Source of the DNA: an uncultured Erysipelotrichaceae bacterium
GTDB lineage: Bacteria; Bacillota_I; Bacilli_A; Erysipelotrichales; Erysipelotrichaceae
Direction of reading: 5' to 3'
NCBI GenBank assembly: GCA_903789495.1
Contig: CAIFEQ010000002.1
Coordinates: forward strand, 107,788 to 171,787
DNA: 64,000 nucleotides
Shown here piece after piece: positions 63,964 to 64,000 of the stretch. The notes beneath the pieces are model-generated. The model worked only from the letters and a program-made list of their open reading frames with translations, was not told the DNA's origin and made no database searches. Each line of letters begins with the position of its first letter. Within the stretch, counting starts at the first letter, position 1. A program made the position numbers and the translations under genes.

Positions 63964-64000
63964 CTTCCAGATCTGAAGGGCGCGGGAAAAAAGTTGAATT
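63929..64000. other. A/G-rich stretch replacing the rest of the serine hydrolase gene
   Basis: From about 63929 composition changes abruptly to A/G-rich sequence unlike the neighbouring GC-rich coding DNA. It encodes no recognisable protein. It may mark an insertion, a rearrangement or an assembly edge. Confidence 0.4.

Overview
The window looks like chromosomal DNA from a GC-rich low-GC-lineage Firmicute (Bacillota), most plausibly an anaerobic gut Erysipelotrichia-type bacterium. The evidence is the classical F-type ATP synthase operon with a Na+-type c subunit, class 1B PyrD/PyrK, a RicT/RsmI/HolB/Tmk block, a PerR-reverse rubrerythrin operon, an SdpRI pair, a LarC, and strong Shine-Dalgarno sites with many extended -10 (TGn-TATAAT) promoters. 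The assignment rests on protein character only, not on a database search. I saw no rRNA, tRNA, CRISPR array, transposase or phage gene.

Layout. 1-6.1 kb: ATP synthase operon atpB(partial)-E-F-H-A-G-D-C. 6.1-7.4 kb: FemAB-type peptidoglycan bridge transferase. 7.4-9.4 kb: an AT-richer island with a thioester/Cna_B-like surface protein whose signal peptide is broken by a T7 tract. 9.5-11.6 kb (minus): larC (nickel-pincer cofactor) and queT (queuosine precursor uptake), both with structured leaders. 11.6-15.3 kb: S9 peptidase, Nudix hydrolase, a deoxyribosyltransferase-like enzyme and a class II aldolase. 15.5-22.5 kb (minus): pyrD, pyrK, SSS symporter with small partner, dihydroorotase, M20 carbamoylase and a PucR regulator. 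I read this as an orotate-catabolic operon rather than pyrimidine synthesis, supported by a cre-like site in its promoter region. 22.7-27.3 kb: tmk-holB-ricT-rsmI-prsW. 27.3-34.5 kb: LOG, PLP desulfhydrase, PPOX-like protein, M16 protease, MATE and esterase. 34.6-38.8 kb: an unknown protein, an XpaC-like protein and a two-module AAA+ ATPase; TelA, their usual associate, is at 51.4 kb. 38.8-43.1 kb: a second MATE, an uncharacterised membrane-protein pair behind a structured leader RNA, and sdpI-sdpR. 43.2-47 kb: AmmeMemoRadiSam pair and a GT39-like membrane enzyme. 47.2-51.4 kb: RidA, C-S lyase, amino-acid permease and AEC transporter. 52.9-60 kb: GH25 lysozyme, YigZ, mutL-miaA-tcdA, BI-1 and two unknowns. 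60-64 kb: GNAT, PerR-rubrerythrin, a solitary infA, an alpha/beta hydrolase and a truncated serine hydrolase.

How parts fit together. The Na+-type c-ring motif matches the presence of a Na+/solute symporter for the pyrimidine operon. C-S lyase makes 2-aminoacrylate, RidA clears it, and the permease could supply the substrate. The most interesting signals are the putative orotate operon, the larC leader with its terminator, the leader RNA at 40.36-40.53 kb, a set of apparently leaderless genes whose -10 box places +1 on the A of ATG, and two homopolymer frameshifts at gene starts.
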